Below the pieces are notes generated by a model. It was not told the DNA's origin and searched no databases. It was given only the letters and a program-made list of their open reading frames with translations. Shown here piece by piece: positions 29,646 to 38,542 of a stretch of DNA of 62,924 nucleotides. This DNA comes from Psychromonas antarctica. Lineage in GTDB: Bacteria; Pseudomonadota; Gammaproteobacteria; Enterobacterales; Psychromonadaceae. How positions within the stretch are numbered: position 1 is the stretch's first letter; every line of letters begins with the position of its first letter. A program made the translations under genes and the position numbers. The DNA is taken from NCBI RefSeq assembly GCF_022267535.1, contig NZ_JAHNZV010000014.1, positions 1-62,924 of the forward strand. Direction: 5' to 3'.

Positions 29646-30080
29646 ATGATGCGTACACTTTCTCGCCTAATAGCGGCCACAATGCTGTTTAGCTTTAGTC
29701 AGTTGACCACGGCCGAACAGTTGCAAGAGTTTGACAATTTACAGGTACATTATATCGCCCTACCCTCCACTTTTTTACAGCCTGATATCGCCAACCAATA
29801 CGCGATTAAACGCAGTAAATACACGGGCATTATTAATATTGCCGTGATAGATAAAAATAACCAGCTTAACGCCGTTAAGAGCCAAATTTCTGGAAGCGGT
29901 AAAAATTTACTAGGGCAAACAGAAATCTTAGATTTTAGAGAGATTATAGAAGGTAAAGCCATCTATTATATGGCGATCTACCCCTTTACCAACGAAGAGA
30001 TCGTGAATTTCAGCATTAAGATTAACAGCCAAAATAAAACCAATATACTAAAATTCCAACATAAATTTTATGTTGATTAA
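29646..30080 (+). CDS. Periplasmic DUF4426 protein
   Basis: A secreted protein of 144 residues. A signal peptide (about 1-24, with the hydrophobic stretch LIAATMLFSFSQLTTA) precedes a single DUF4426 beta-rich domain with FDNLQVHYIALPSTFLQPDI and IAVIDKNNQLNAVKSQI. The family is restricted to gammaproteobacteria and commonly lies between yggU and rdgB, as here. Function unknown. Two ATG codons in a row (29646 and 29649) serve equally well after AGGA. Confidence 0.87.
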   Translation: MMRTLSRLIAATMLFSFSQLTTAEQLQEFDNLQVHYIALPSTFLQPDIANQYAIKRSKYTGIINIAVIDKNNQLNAVKSQISGSGKNLLGQTEILDFREIIEGKAIYYMAIYPFTNEEIVNFSIKINSQNKTNILKFQHKFYVD

Positions 30081-30098
30081 GAAAATACAGGCGAATAA

Positions 30099-30701
30099 AT
30101 GAAAAAGAAATGGGTATTAGCCACCGGTAATAAGGGCAAAGTAAAAGAGATGAGCCAACTGCTTAATAGCTTTGCCATTGAAGTGCTACCGCAGAGTCAA
30201 TTTGATGTTGCAGAAGTCGCAGAAACAGGTACAACCTTTGTGGAAAATGCCATCATTAAAGCGCGTCATGCAGCCAAAGTAACTGGATTACCCGCTATTG
30301 CTGATGATTCAGGCTTAGAAGTCGATTTTCTAAGCGGTCAACCCGGCATCTATTCATCTCGTTTTGCGGGTGAAAATGCCAGCGATCGCGATAATGTTGA
30401 TCTCTTATTAAATAAGCTAGAAGGGGTTGGTAACGAACAGCGTCGAGCACGTTTTCAGTGTGTGCTGGTGTATATGCGCCATGCGCTCGACCCAACACCG
30501 ATTATCTGCCAAGGTACTTGGGAAGGGATAATCAGCGAGTCGCTACAAGGCGAAAACGGCTTTGGTTATGATCCGGTTTTCTGGGTTGAAAGCGAGCAAT
30601 GTACGTCAGCACAACTCAATAAAGAGCGCAAAAATGAACTGAGCCATCGTGGTCAAGCATTGACGATGTTAGTTGCACGTTTAAAAGAGCAATTAGGCTA
30701 A
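30099..30701 (+). CDS. rdgB: XTP/dITP pyrophosphatase RdgB
   Basis: A house-cleaning nucleotide pyrophosphatase of 200 residues that hydrolyses dITP and XTP and so prevents their incorporation into DNA. Conserved blocks are LATGNKGKVKEMSQLL, GTTFVENAIIKARHAA, PAIADDSGLEVDFL, GIYSSRFAGE and GFGYDPVFWV. Position between DUF4426 and hemW matches E. coli and relatives. Confidence 0.96.
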   Translation: MKKKWVLATGNKGKVKEMSQLLNSFAIEVLPQSQFDVAEVAETGTTFVENAIIKARHAAKVTGLPAIADDSGLEVDFLSGQPGIYSSRFAGENASDRDNVDLLLNKLEGVGNEQRRARFQCVLVYMRHALDPTPIICQGTWEGIISESLQGENGFGYDPVFWVESEQCTSAQLNKERKNELSHRGQALTMLVARLKEQLG

Positions 30702-30756
30702 ACCTCATGCCCATTCACGAAATGGGCGTCTTTAAGCACATCCAATAGGCCCTTTA

Positions 30757-31899
30757 ATGCTTTTGTTACCTCCACTTAGTCTGTATATCCATATCCCTTG
30801 GTGCATCGAAAAATGCCCTTATTGTGATTTCAATTCCCATAAATTACGCGGCGAAATCCCCGAAAAAGAGTACTTACAGGCGTTATTAGATGATCTCAGT
30901 AAGGATCTTTTTTATGTGCAGGGCAGAAGGCTAGAAACTATTTTTATTGGTGGCGGTACACCGAGTTTACTCTCTGCATCAGGGATCGGCTGGTTACTGC
31001 AAGAGATACAAAAAAAGGTCCCTTTCAAAGACAATATTGAAATCACCTTGGAGGCCAATCCAGGCGCCATTGAAAATCAAAAAATAAGCGATTTTAAACA
31101 GGCAGGCATAAACCGTTTTTCCTTTGGCGTACAAAGTTTTCAGCAACAGAAACTCACTAAATTGGGCCGAATTCACGGCCCCGATGAAGCTAAAAATGCA
31201 GCTAAACAAGCACTTGTGGTAGGCATAAAAACGTTTAATCTCGATCTCATGCATGGGCTGCCTGATCAAAGTCTCTCTGATGCATTGGAAGATCTGCAAA
31301 CAGCCATCGATCTAAAACCGACACACCTATCTTGGTATCAATTGACCATCGAACCTAATACCCAATATTTCTCACATCCGCCCATTTTACCCGATGATGA
31401 TCTGTTATGGGATATTCAGGAAGCAGGACAAAAACTGTTGGCAGAAAATGGTTATCTACAATATGAAATTTCAGCTTACAGTCAAGCAGATTTCGCATGT
31501 CAGCATAACCTTAACTACTGGCGTTTCGGTGACTATATCGGCATTGGCTGTGGCGCACACGGAAAATTTACCCTAGCGCTTGAAAATAAAATCATACGCA
31601 CTACCAAGATCAAACACCCGAAAGGTTACATGGATAGTTCACGGCCATTTTTAGATGACACACAAACAGTGGCAAAAGAGGAGCTGGCTTTTGAATATAT
31701 GCTCAACCGTTTGCGTCTATTTGAGCCAATTCCCTTTAGCGAATTTAACGCCTATACCGGCCTCCCCTTAGAAAGTATCAGGGAAGCAATTAATCAGGCA
31801 ATCGCCAAAAAAATGCTCATAGAAGGTGCCGATAGCTGGCAAATAACAGCCTTAGGGCAGCGATATTTAAACGAGTTACTAACACTATTTATGGATTAA
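30757..31899 (+). CDS. hemW: HemW, radical SAM heme chaperone
   Basis: A radical SAM protein of 380 residues related to coproporphyrinogen dehydrogenase HemN. The cluster motif is CIEKCPYCDFNSH (C-x3-C-x2-C, cysteines about residues 16-23). FIGGGTPSLLS, INRFSFGVQSFQ and the C-terminal HemN domain follow. HemW lacks HemN activity in studied species and acts as a heme-transfer chaperone. Last gene of the yggS block, 55 bases after rdgB. Confidence 0.94.
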   Translation: MLLLPPLSLYIHIPWCIEKCPYCDFNSHKLRGEIPEKEYLQALLDDLSKDLFYVQGRRLETIFIGGGTPSLLSASGIGWLLQEIQKKVPFKDNIEITLEANPGAIENQKISDFKQAGINRFSFGVQSFQQQKLTKLGRIHGPDEAKNAAKQALVVGIKTFNLDLMHGLPDQSLSDALEDLQTAIDLKPTHLSWYQLTIEPNTQYFSHPPILPDDDLLWDIQEAGQKLLAENGYLQYEISAYSQADFACQHNLNYWRFGDYIGIGCGAHGKFTLALENKIIRTTKIKHPKGYMDSSRPFLDDTQTVAKEELAFEYMLNRLRLFEPIPFSEFNAYTGLPLESIREAINQAIAKKMLIEGADSWQITALGQRYLNELLTLFMD

Positions 31900-31910
31900 A
31901 CTTTGTGTTA

Positions 31911-31964
31911 TATACCCAAACCACCTCAAGATCTAGGTTCTGATCTTAAGGTAACTTGGGTATA
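31911..31964. repeat. Long imperfect hairpin with TATACCCAA / TTGGGTATA ends
   Basis: Outer arms TATACCCAA and TTGGGTATA are perfect, with inner pairing of ACCT with AGGT and of AAGATC with GATCTT. It sits between convergent hemW and the gluconate permease gene. Similar 'TATACCCAA' palindromes recur in Vibrio and Shewanella genomes, so it may be a dispersed repeat that also stops transcription. Confidence 0.65.
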
Positions 31965-31994
31965 GGCACTGAGGCCGCATCGCCTCAGCGCCTA
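31965..31994. terminator. GC-rich hairpin after the gluconate permease gene
   Basis: CTGAGGC pairs with GCCTCAG around CGCATC, extended by AGGC/GCCT. It follows the permease stop by 6 bases on the minus strand. There is no clear T tract, so it may work together with the adjacent long hairpin. Confidence 0.5.
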
Positions 31995-31999
31995 TGAGA

Positions 32000-33343
32000 T
32001 TATAGGAATAAAGAGATCACAACCGCAACCACCGCACCTGTTGTACCGATGATGGTTTCCATTACCGTCCATGTCTGCAGAGTTTGCTTCTCAGTCATCC
32101 CCATATAACGGTTAGCCAACCAGAAACCTGAATCGTTCACATGAGAAAGTACAATTGAGCCACCGCCGATAGCAATAGTCACAGCCGCCAGCTGCGCACC
32201 ATTCAGACCTAAAGGCTCTATTATCGGGATAATCAGACCACATGCGGTTAACATAGCAACCGTGGCAGAGCCCTGAATAACACGCACAGCGGCGGCTAGA
32301 ATAAATGCTAATATAACAACCGGCAAACCCGATCCCGCTAATAAGTTACCTAGAGCAGCGCCGACACCAGAGTCCACAAGCACCTGTTTGAATACACCAC
32401 CCGCCCCCGTTACTAGAATAATAATTCCAGCCGGCTGTAGTGCATTACCACAGATTTCCATAATACGATTGCGAGAGATTCCGCGTTTAGTACCAAGCAG
32501 ATAGAAAGCAGCTAAACATGCCACCATAATAGCGGTAAACGGATGACCGATAAATTCCAGCCATCCATGTGCCGCTGAAGTAGGCTCAACAAAACGCGCG
32601 GCAATGGTTTTAAGCCCGATCATCAACAACGGTAGGCCGATTAAGCCAATCGCCAGAGCAAATGTCGGGGTACCTTCTCCTTCCCTATCATCCACGCCGA
32701 TTTGTGCATGCTCAGGCAGCTCCACATGAACCGATTTAGCAATCATGGCACCAAAAATTGGTCCACCCAAAATCATTGCAGGAATAGAAGCTAATAAACC
32801 GAAGAAAATCATATATCCAAAATCAGCACCGAGCTGCGAAGCCACAAGAATCGGGCCAGGAGCCGGGATAAGAAATGCTTGGCAAGTTGCAATACCAGCT
32901 AATAAAGCAATACCTATTTTAATAAGGCTGCCTCCGCCGCGACGAACAACAGCAAAAGCAACACCGATTAACAGGACAACAGCAACATCAAAAAATAGCG
33001 GCAAAGCACAGATAAAACCAGTAAAGGTAAGCGCCCAGTTAGAATTTTTAGTGCCGAACTTATTAAGCAGCGTATTGGCAATTCGGTCCAGCGCGCCGGT
33101 TGCTTCCATTACCCCGCCAAACATAGCACCTAACGCAACAACAACGGCAACAAAACCCAACGTGCCTCCCATGCCTTTTTGGATGGTCACCGTAATGTCT
33201 TCAGGGCTCATGCCGGAAAACAGACCGGCGATCATCGACACTAAAATCAAAGCTACAACTGCATGTAATCGAACTTTCATTACCAGGAACAGTAGTAGGA
33301 CGATCGAGCCTGCTGCTGTCATAATCAAAGATATATCGGACAT
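32000..33343 (-). CDS. Gluconate:H+ symporter, GntP family
   Basis: A permease of 447 residues with about twelve to fourteen helices. GntP-family stretches include GGTLGFVAVVVALGAMFGGV, LIPAPGPILVASQLGA and the C-terminal LSHVNDSGFWLANRYMG. It imports D-gluconate. It is divergent from gntK-edd-eda, and the 117-base gap between them contains a CRP-like site and a GntR operator that could control both directions. Which E. coli paralogue (GntT, GntU or GntP) it corresponds to cannot be settled by eye. Confidence 0.9.
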   Translation of the reverse strand: MSDISLIMTAAGSIVLLLFLVMKVRLHAVVALILVSMIAGLFSGMSPEDITVTIQKGMGGTLGFVAVVVALGAMFGGVMEATGALDRIANTLLNKFGTKNSNWALTFTGFICALPLFFDVAVVLLIGVAFAVVRRGGGSLIKIGIALLAGIATCQAFLIPAPGPILVASQLGADFGYMIFFGLLASIPAMILGGPIFGAMIAKSVHVELPEHAQIGVDDREGEGTPTFALAIGLIGLPLLMIGLKTIAARFVEPTSAAHGWLEFIGHPFTAIMVACLAAFYLLGTKRGISRNRIMEICGNALQPAGIIILVTGAGGVFKQVLVDSGVGAALGNLLAGSGLPVVILAFILAAAVRVIQGSATVAMLTACGLIIPIIEPLGLNGAQLAAVTIAIGGGSIVLSHVNDSGFWLANRYMGMTEKQTLQTWTVMETIIGTTGAVVAVVISLFL

Positions 33344-33360
33344 TGTCTTTCCTTTTAAAT

Positions 33361-33382
33361 TATTGTGTGAGTGTTCACATTT
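33361..33382. promoter_or_regulatory. CRP (cAMP receptor protein) site between the permease and gntK
   Basis: TGTGT-N6-TTCACATTT type sequence with one half-site perfect (TCACATTT) and the other 4 of 5 (TGTG). It lies 18 bases from the permease start and just before the GntR operator. It fits carbon-catabolite control of gluconate use. Confidence 0.65.
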
Positions 33383-33386
33383 GCTT

Positions 33387-33402
33387 AAGTTACGGGTAAC
33401 AT
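33387..33402. promoter_or_regulatory. GntR operator in the permease/gntK promoter region
   Basis: AAGTTACGGGTAACAT contains the symmetric core GTTAC-N2-GTAAC, close to the E. coli GntR operator ATGTTACCCGTAACAT as I recall it. A second copy lies before gntR. Located about 60 bases before the gntK start and 44 before the permease start. Confidence 0.8.
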
Positions 33403-33460
33403 GTTATTATCAAAACCCTAAATTCGATGTAAAATACAAAAATGAGATAGAGGTCAAAAA

Positions 33461-33976
33461 ATGAATCAACACAATGCAGGCAGCAGTTTTGTCATTATGG
33501 GCGTGTCCAGTACCGGTAAATCATCGGTCGGTGAAGCTTTTGCAAACGCTATTCAAGCAAAATTTATTGACGGAGATGATCTCCATCCTAAAGCGAACAT
33601 TATTAAAATGACATCCGGCCAGCCATTAGATGATGAGGATCGTAACCCCTGGCTTGAGCGCATCAATGACGTAGCATTCAGTATTGAAAAAAAGAATGAA
33701 CGCGGTGTAATAGTTTGCTCTGCACTGAAGAAAAAATATCGCGAACAGATCTGCCAGGGCAACAGCAAGATCACTTTCATTTTTCTGCACGGCGATTTCG
33801 ATCTGGTATTGAGACGCATGCAGGACCGTAAAGGTCACTTTATGCCCGTAGAGCTACTTAAAACGCAGTTCAACACACTGGAAATACCACAGCAAGATGA
33901 AACCAATGTGATTCACATCAGCATTGAGGGTACTTTCGAAGAAGTTATCGCACGCTGCATCTCTGCTGCCGGATAA
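33461..33976 (+). CDS. gntK: Gluconokinase
   Basis: Phosphorylates gluconate to 6-phosphogluconate with ATP; 171 residues, a P-loop kinase with Walker A MGVSSTGKSSVGEAFA (about 14-29), then FIDGDDLHPKANIIKM, GQPLDDEDRNPWLERI and the LID region RKGHFMPVELLKTQF. GAGG precedes the ATG. First gene of the gntK-edd-eda unit, with the GntR operator and CRP site upstream. Confidence 0.95.
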   Translation: MNQHNAGSSFVIMGVSSTGKSSVGEAFANAIQAKFIDGDDLHPKANIIKMTSGQPLDDEDRNPWLERINDVAFSIEKKNERGVIVCSALKKKYREQICQGNSKITFIFLHGDFDLVLRRMQDRKGHFMPVELLKTQFNTLEIPQQDETNVIHISIEGTFEEVIARCISAAG

Positions 33977-34016
33977 AACCAGCAATAGCAACAGATAGAA
34001 TAAAGAAGGCCAAGTT

Positions 34017-35813
34017 ATGAACAATGTTATTCAACAAGTCACTAAAAAGATTGCGCTGCGCAGCACCGATCTACGCAACAGCTATTTAACACGTATCCAG
34101 CGTCAAGCAAAACAAGGTAAAGAAAGAGCAAGTTTAACATGCGGTAATTTAGCACATACCGTTGCTGCGTGCTGTACAAGTCAGAAATCAACGATTCTTG
34201 ATTTTACCCGCGTTAATGTCGGCATTATTAGCGCTTACAATGATATGCTCAGTGCTCACCAGCCCTATAAAACTTACCCAGACCAAATTAAGCAGGTACT
34301 ACAAAACAGCGGCCACAGTGCCCAAGTAGCAGGCGGAGTGCCGGCTATGTGTGATGGTGTAACACAGGGTCAGACAGGCATGGATCTGTCGATGTTTTCC
34401 CGAGATTTAATCGCTCAGGCAACTGCAATCGGCTTAAGCCATAATACCTTTGATGCCGTTTTACTGCTTGGAATCTGTGACAAAATAGCCCCGGGACAAA
34501 TTATGGGGGCACTGTCTTTCGGTCACCTTCCTGCGGCTTTTGTACCATCTGGCCCGATGTCAACTGGTATCAGTAATGATCAAAAAGTCAAAGTACGACA
34601 ACAGTATGCTGCCGGTAAAGCGGATAAAAAAGCCCTACAAGCAATGGAATCTAGTGCCTATCACTCACCTGGCACTTGTACTTTTTACGGCACCGCGAAC
34701 ACTAACCAGCTGGTTTTTGAAGCAATGGGATTAATGTTACCGGGATCTGCATTTCTGCCGCCGGATTCGCAGCTGCGCCATGCACTGACCGATCACATCG
34801 CCTCTCATATGGTCAGCATTGCCCACGGCAGCGGTGACTATCGTCCTATTGCACAGGTCATGGATGAACGCACATTAGTAAACGGCCTAGTCGCGCTACT
34901 CGCATCAGGGGGCAGTACCAACCATACTATCCATATGATTGCCATCGCACGTTCGGCAGGGTTGATCATGACTTGGGATGATTTAGATGAATTATCAGCA
35001 GTAGTCCCTTCTCTGATCCGCATGTATCCAAACGGCCCTGCAGATATCAATGCATTCCAAGCGGCCGGCGGTGTTCCGACGTTACTGAAACAACTCGCTG
35101 AGCGCGGACTGCTAAATATGGATGCGCAGCCTATCTACGGTACTATGCAGGACTATTTAAAGCGGCCAGTTTTAGTCGATGGCAAAGTGACCTTTGTAGA
35201 GGCAAGCGACTCAACTGATGATAAAGTCATCGCAGCACCACAGCAGGTGTTCTCAGAACATGGTGGACTTAAAGTTGTTGCCGGTAATTTAGGCCGTGGC
35301 GTCATTAAAATTAGTGCGGTTGCCGAGCAAGACCGTTTTATTGAAGCGCCGGCAATGGTTTTTGAATCACAACATGATGTCGAGAAGGCTTATCAAGCGG
35401 GGCATTTAAATCGTGATGTCAGTGTTGTGGTTCGCCATAACGGACCGGCCGCTAACGGTATGCCAGAGCTGCATAAATTGATGCCTATTTTAGGCAATAT
35501 AATGAAAGCGGGTTTTAAAGTGTCACTTATCACTGATGGACGTTTATCTGGCGCATCGGGAAAAGTACCCGCGGCGATTCATATGACACCTGAAGCACAA
35601 CACAATGGCCCGCTAAGCATGATTCAGGACGGTGATATTATCTGTCTTGATGTTAATAACGGTTCGCTCAACATCAAAGCGGATCTCAGTATACGTACAC
35701 CGCTTCATCCGGATCTAAGCGCAGAGCATAGCGGTGCAGGCCGGGAATTATTTACGCTATTTCGTCATGCCGTATCCAGTGCAGAAGACGGCGCAACTAT
35801 TTTTAATCAATAA
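34017..35813 (+). CDS. edd: Phosphogluconate dehydratase Edd
   Basis: The first Entner-Doudoroff enzyme: converts 6-phosphogluconate to KDPG; an iron-sulfur IlvD/Edd dehydratase of 598 residues. Visible family blocks are NDMLSAHQPYKTYP, VPAMCDGVTQGQTGMDLSMF, LLGICDKIAPGQIMG and the C-terminal DGRLSGASGKVPAAIHMTPE. The cysteines in MCDG and GICDK are cluster ligands. It follows gntK by 40 bases and precedes eda by 14. Confidence 0.96.
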   Translation: MNNVIQQVTKKIALRSTDLRNSYLTRIQRQAKQGKERASLTCGNLAHTVAACCTSQKSTILDFTRVNVGIISAYNDMLSAHQPYKTYPDQIKQVLQNSGHSAQVAGGVPAMCDGVTQGQTGMDLSMFSRDLIAQATAIGLSHNTFDAVLLLGICDKIAPGQIMGALSFGHLPAAFVPSGPMSTGISNDQKVKVRQQYAAGKADKKALQAMESSAYHSPGTCTFYGTANTNQLVFEAMGLMLPGSAFLPPDSQLRHALTDHIASHMVSIAHGSGDYRPIAQVMDERTLVNGLVALLASGGSTNHTIHMIAIARSAGLIMTWDDLDELSAVVPSLIRMYPNGPADINAFQAAGGVPTLLKQLAERGLLNMDAQPIYGTMQDYLKRPVLVDGKVTFVEASDSTDDKVIAAPQQVFSEHGGLKVVAGNLGRGVIKISAVAEQDRFIEAPAMVFESQHDVEKAYQAGHLNRDVSVVVRHNGPAANGMPELHKLMPILGNIMKAGFKVSLITDGRLSGASGKVPAAIHMTPEAQHNGPLSMIQDGDIICLDVNNGSLNIKADLSIRTPLHPDLSAEHSGAGRELFTLFRHAVSSAEDGATIFNQ

Positions 35814-35827
35814 TATAAGGACTTAAC

Positions 35828-36466
35828 ATGAACTGGACTATTTCACCTGCACAAGTTTTTGCAGTATCACCTGTCGTACCCGTTATGGTAATCAACAATA
35901 TCGCCGATGCCGTGCCCATGGCAAAAGCATTAGCCGCCGGCGGGATCAATGTATTTGAAGTAACCTTACGCACGGATGCCGCTCTTGATGCTATCCGCGC
36001 AATCGCTGAGGCGATGCCACAGGCAATGATCGGTGCGGGAACTATTATTAATCCTCAGCAATATGACGCCGCGGTTGCAGCTGGCGCAAAATTTGTTATT
36101 TCTCCTGGATACAGCCGAACGCTACTAGAGCATGCAGCTAAAGGTAGCGCGCCTTTGATTCCTGGCGTATCAACCCCCTCTGAAATCATAACCGCATTGG
36201 AATTGGGATATGATCATCTTAAATTCTTTCCGGCCGAAGCAAATGGCGGAGCAGCTGCACTAAAAGCAATTGCAGGACCTCTGCCACAAGTACGTTTTTG
36301 TCCAACCGGGGGGATAAATCCGAAAAATGCAGCTAGCTATACAGCATTATCCTGCGTGGCAACCGTAGGCGGTTCATGGATGATTCCAAATGACGCCATT
36401 GCAAGCGGCGATTGGGATACAATAACAGCCCTATCTAAAGCGGCCGTTGCGTTAACGCAAGCTTAA
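35828..36466 (+). CDS. eda: KDPG/KHG aldolase Eda
   Basis: Cleaves 2-keto-3-deoxy-6-phosphogluconate into pyruvate and glyceraldehyde-3-phosphate; 212 residues. The base Glu is in FEVTLRT (about residue 45) and the Schiff-base Lys in HLKFFPAEANGG (about residue 134). PTGGINPKN marks the phosphate site. Preceded by AAGGA and followed by a terminator. Without zwf or pgl nearby, this copy serves gluconate catabolism. Confidence 0.96.
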   Translation: MNWTISPAQVFAVSPVVPVMVINNIADAVPMAKALAAGGINVFEVTLRTDAALDAIRAIAEAMPQAMIGAGTIINPQQYDAAVAAGAKFVISPGYSRTLLEHAAKGSAPLIPGVSTPSEIITALELGYDHLKFFPAEANGGAAALKAIAGPLPQVRFCPTGGINPKNAASYTALSCVATVGGSWMIPNDAIASGDWDTITALSKAAVALTQA

Positions 36467-36483
36467 AAGCCCGAAAAGCAAAA

Positions 36484-36514
36484 AGCGCAGCATTTATTTT
36501 GCTGCGCTTCTTTA
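36484..36514. terminator. Terminator between convergent eda and gntR
   Basis: AGCGCAGCA pairs perfectly with TGCTGCGCT around TTTATTT, followed by TCTTT on the plus strand. On the minus strand it also ends in A/T-rich sequence. It probably terminates both genes. Confidence 0.8.
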
Positions 36515-36539
36515 ACGACACTTAGAAACAAGATAACCT

Positions 36540-37541
36540 TTAAATACTCTCACCCAACTGGATCTTAAATCCAAGATCGATGATCTTATTATCAATAGGT
36601 TGCCCCTTTAAACGCCCAATTAATTGCTGCGCAGAAACGCGCCCAATCTCTTCACGAGGTGTTATCACACTGGCTAACTTAGGTACCATGGATTGTCCAA
36701 CATCATGGCCATGAAAACCAGCAATCGCCATTTTATCTGGGATAGCAATGCCCTGACGCTGGCACTCAAAAACCGCACCGATAGCTAAATCATCATTAGT
36801 ACAGAAGATACCGTCTGTCTGCTGGTGCTGTGCTAATGTTTGCTGCAATAATTCAGCACCGAGTGTAAATGAGGAAGGTTCTTCAGTCATCACGCTAATA
36901 GGCGTTAGATGGTGCTCGCGCATTGCTTTTTCATAACCTTGCTGTTTTAATTGGGTACGCACATCCATCCGCGCGCCCAGATACACAATATGCTGGTAAC
37001 CGCGTTGGATCATTTGCGATACCATACAATAACTAGCCGCTATATTATCAAAACCAACAGCTTGTTGAATTGCGGCCGAGGTGACATCCATCATCTCAAT
37101 AACCGGAATACCTGCGGTTTCAATCATTTTTAACGTACGGACACTATGATGGCTTTCGGAAAGAATTAAGCCGTCAACATGGTAAGAGAGTAAATGACTA
37201 ATGCGCTGTTCTTCTACCTCAAGACTATAACCATAATGCGCCAGCATGGTCTGATATCCAGCGGCTTCGGTAATACTCTCAATACCACGTATTACCTCGG
37301 AAAATACCTGATTGGTTAATGACGGAACCAGTATACCTATCGCGTGACTCTTGGCATGAGAAAGCAGATCCGGTGCTCGATTTGGAATATAACCCAATTC
37401 TTCCAGCGCGACGGCAATACTCTTCTGCATATCAGCAGAAACTTGTGAAGGGTCTCTAAGATAACGGCTTACGGTCATTTTTGTTACCCCGACAATATCG
37501 GCAACATCTTGCAGTGTCGGTCTTTTTTTCTTATTGATCAT
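36540..37541 (-). CDS. gntR: LacI-family gluconate repressor GntR
   Basis: A repressor of 333 residues: an N-terminal helix-turn-helix (LQDVADIVGVTKMTVSRYLR, about 9-28) with hinge helix, then a periplasmic-binding-like effector domain (about 63-333). It is convergent with the ED operon. GntR is known to release DNA on binding gluconate or 6-phosphogluconate. The two GTTAC-N2-GTAAC operators, one before this gene and one before gntK and the permease, identify the regulon and suggest autoregulation. Confidence 0.92.
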   Translation of the reverse strand: MINKKKRPTLQDVADIVGVTKMTVSRYLRDPSQVSADMQKSIAVALEELGYIPNRAPDLLSHAKSHAIGILVPSLTNQVFSEVIRGIESITEAAGYQTMLAHYGYSLEVEEQRISHLLSYHVDGLILSESHHSVRTLKMIETAGIPVIEMMDVTSAAIQQAVGFDNIAASYCMVSQMIQRGYQHIVYLGARMDVRTQLKQQGYEKAMREHHLTPISVMTEEPSSFTLGAELLQQTLAQHQQTDGIFCTNDDLAIGAVFECQRQGIAIPDKMAIAGFHGHDVGQSMVPKLASVITPREEIGRVSAQQLIGRLKGQPIDNKIIDLGFKIQLGESI

Positions 37542-37561
37542 AAAGTATCATCACTCTTAGT

Positions 37562-37577
37562 ACGTTACCTGTAACAT
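37562..37577. promoter_or_regulatory. GntR operator in the gntR promoter
   Basis: ACGTTACCTGTAACAT has the same GTTAC-N2-GTAAC core and terminal AACAT as the site at 33387-33402. It lies 21 bases before the gntR start, as expected for autorepression. The rest of the 37542-37936 gap holds no other feature than the terminator listed next. Confidence 0.8.
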
Positions 37578-37881
37578 AACAAAAAAACAAAAATTACACC
37601 AGCCGGTTATAAGCCTTTGTTATTACTAATTTAAATTACCTTACAAAACAGTCAAAGCAGCGCGTTTCATTTCTCAATCATTCGCTCTTTCGCTCTGCAT
37701 AGCAGCAGCACCTATCTGCAATTGTAGGTAGAACTGATTTTAAAGCGATAATTTAACCGCATCGGAAAGCCAACCTTTTTTCTTTGGCTGCTATATCAGC
37801 AATGGCAGCGGCGGCTTTTGTTGTATTTATTGATGTAAGAATTTGGGAAGTTATGAATTCAGCTTTAATTTATGCGAGATC

Positions 37882-37912
37882 AAAAAAAAACCCCAGAATA
37901 ACCTGAGGCTTT
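37882..37912 (-). terminator. Rho-independent terminator after the PEP-CTERM gene
   Basis: On the minus strand GCCTCAG pairs with CTGGGGT around GTTATT, followed by nine T. It lies 25 bases past the stop codon. Confidence 0.85.
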
Positions 37913-37936
37913 GTTGCAATATATATTTACTATATA

Positions 37937-38542
37937 TTAACTATTTTTATTTTTTCTTGACCAGCCAATACCAGCTAAAGCAAGTCCGAGTAACGCAATG
38001 CTTGCCGGCTCAGGAACGCTTTGTGCGTTAACAGAAATTACCAATCCATCAGCTAAATATGTAGAATCATTACTGTGTGCAGCAAGGTGATCAAAGTCAT
38101 ATACACCGTCATTAAACATAGACATAGTCAATGCGGTGGTAAATGTTCCAGACCAAGAAACAGTGTCACCAGCACTTAAAGTGCCACCGCCACTACGAAT
38201 ACCGAAGTTACAGCAAGACAAACCAGTTTGTATGTATATATCATCAACGCTATGTGTACCTGATAATGTAGTGAAAGTTGTCGCGGAGCCAGAAGTCAAA
38301 CCGTGAGAGCCGCCTACAACAGTGTTATTTAGGAATGTTCCAAATACATTTTGATCAAACAACCAAACACCATTTGTGCTGTAACCTCCGCTAGTAATTT
38401 GATCCGTTCCAGATAGATTAAATTCAGCGAAGCCTAATCCATTGTCTTCAATATCCATCATTAACCCAGCGTAAGTATTACTTGCAAATCCAGTTGCCAT
38501 AACAAGAACAGCTGTTAGAGCGCTTTTTTTAAAGTTATTCAT
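37937..38542 (-). CDS. PEP-CTERM sorting-domain secreted protein
   Basis: A secreted protein of 201 residues. It has a signal peptide (about 1-25, FKKSALTAVLVMATGFASNTYA), a low-complexity Gly/Ser/Thr-rich body with a vicinal cysteine pair (LSCCNFG), and a textbook PEP-CTERM tail: VPEPASIALLGLALAGIGW followed by basic SRKNKNS. Such tails are recognised by EpsH-type exosortases and the proteins join the extracellular matrix. No exosortase gene is in the window. The start is ATG 38542 with AAAGGGA 8 bases upstream. It has its own terminator and is monocistronic. Confidence 0.87.
   Translation of the reverse strand: MNNFKKSALTAVLVMATGFASNTYAGLMMDIEDNGLGFAEFNLSGTDQITSGGYSTNGVWLFDQNVFGTFLNNTVVGGSHGLTSGSATTFTTLSGTHSVDDIYIQTGLSCCNFGIRSGGGTLSAGDTVSWSGTFTTALTMSMFNDGVYDFDHLAAHSNDSTYLADGLVISVNAQSVPEPASIALLGLALAGIGWSRKNKNS

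Noticed and set aside
32745-33464. Plus-strand open frame of 239 codons opposite the gluconate permease gene
   Set aside because: It is antisense to a clear GntP-family protein, and its composition is the mirror of membrane-helix codons. No ribosome site or family match.
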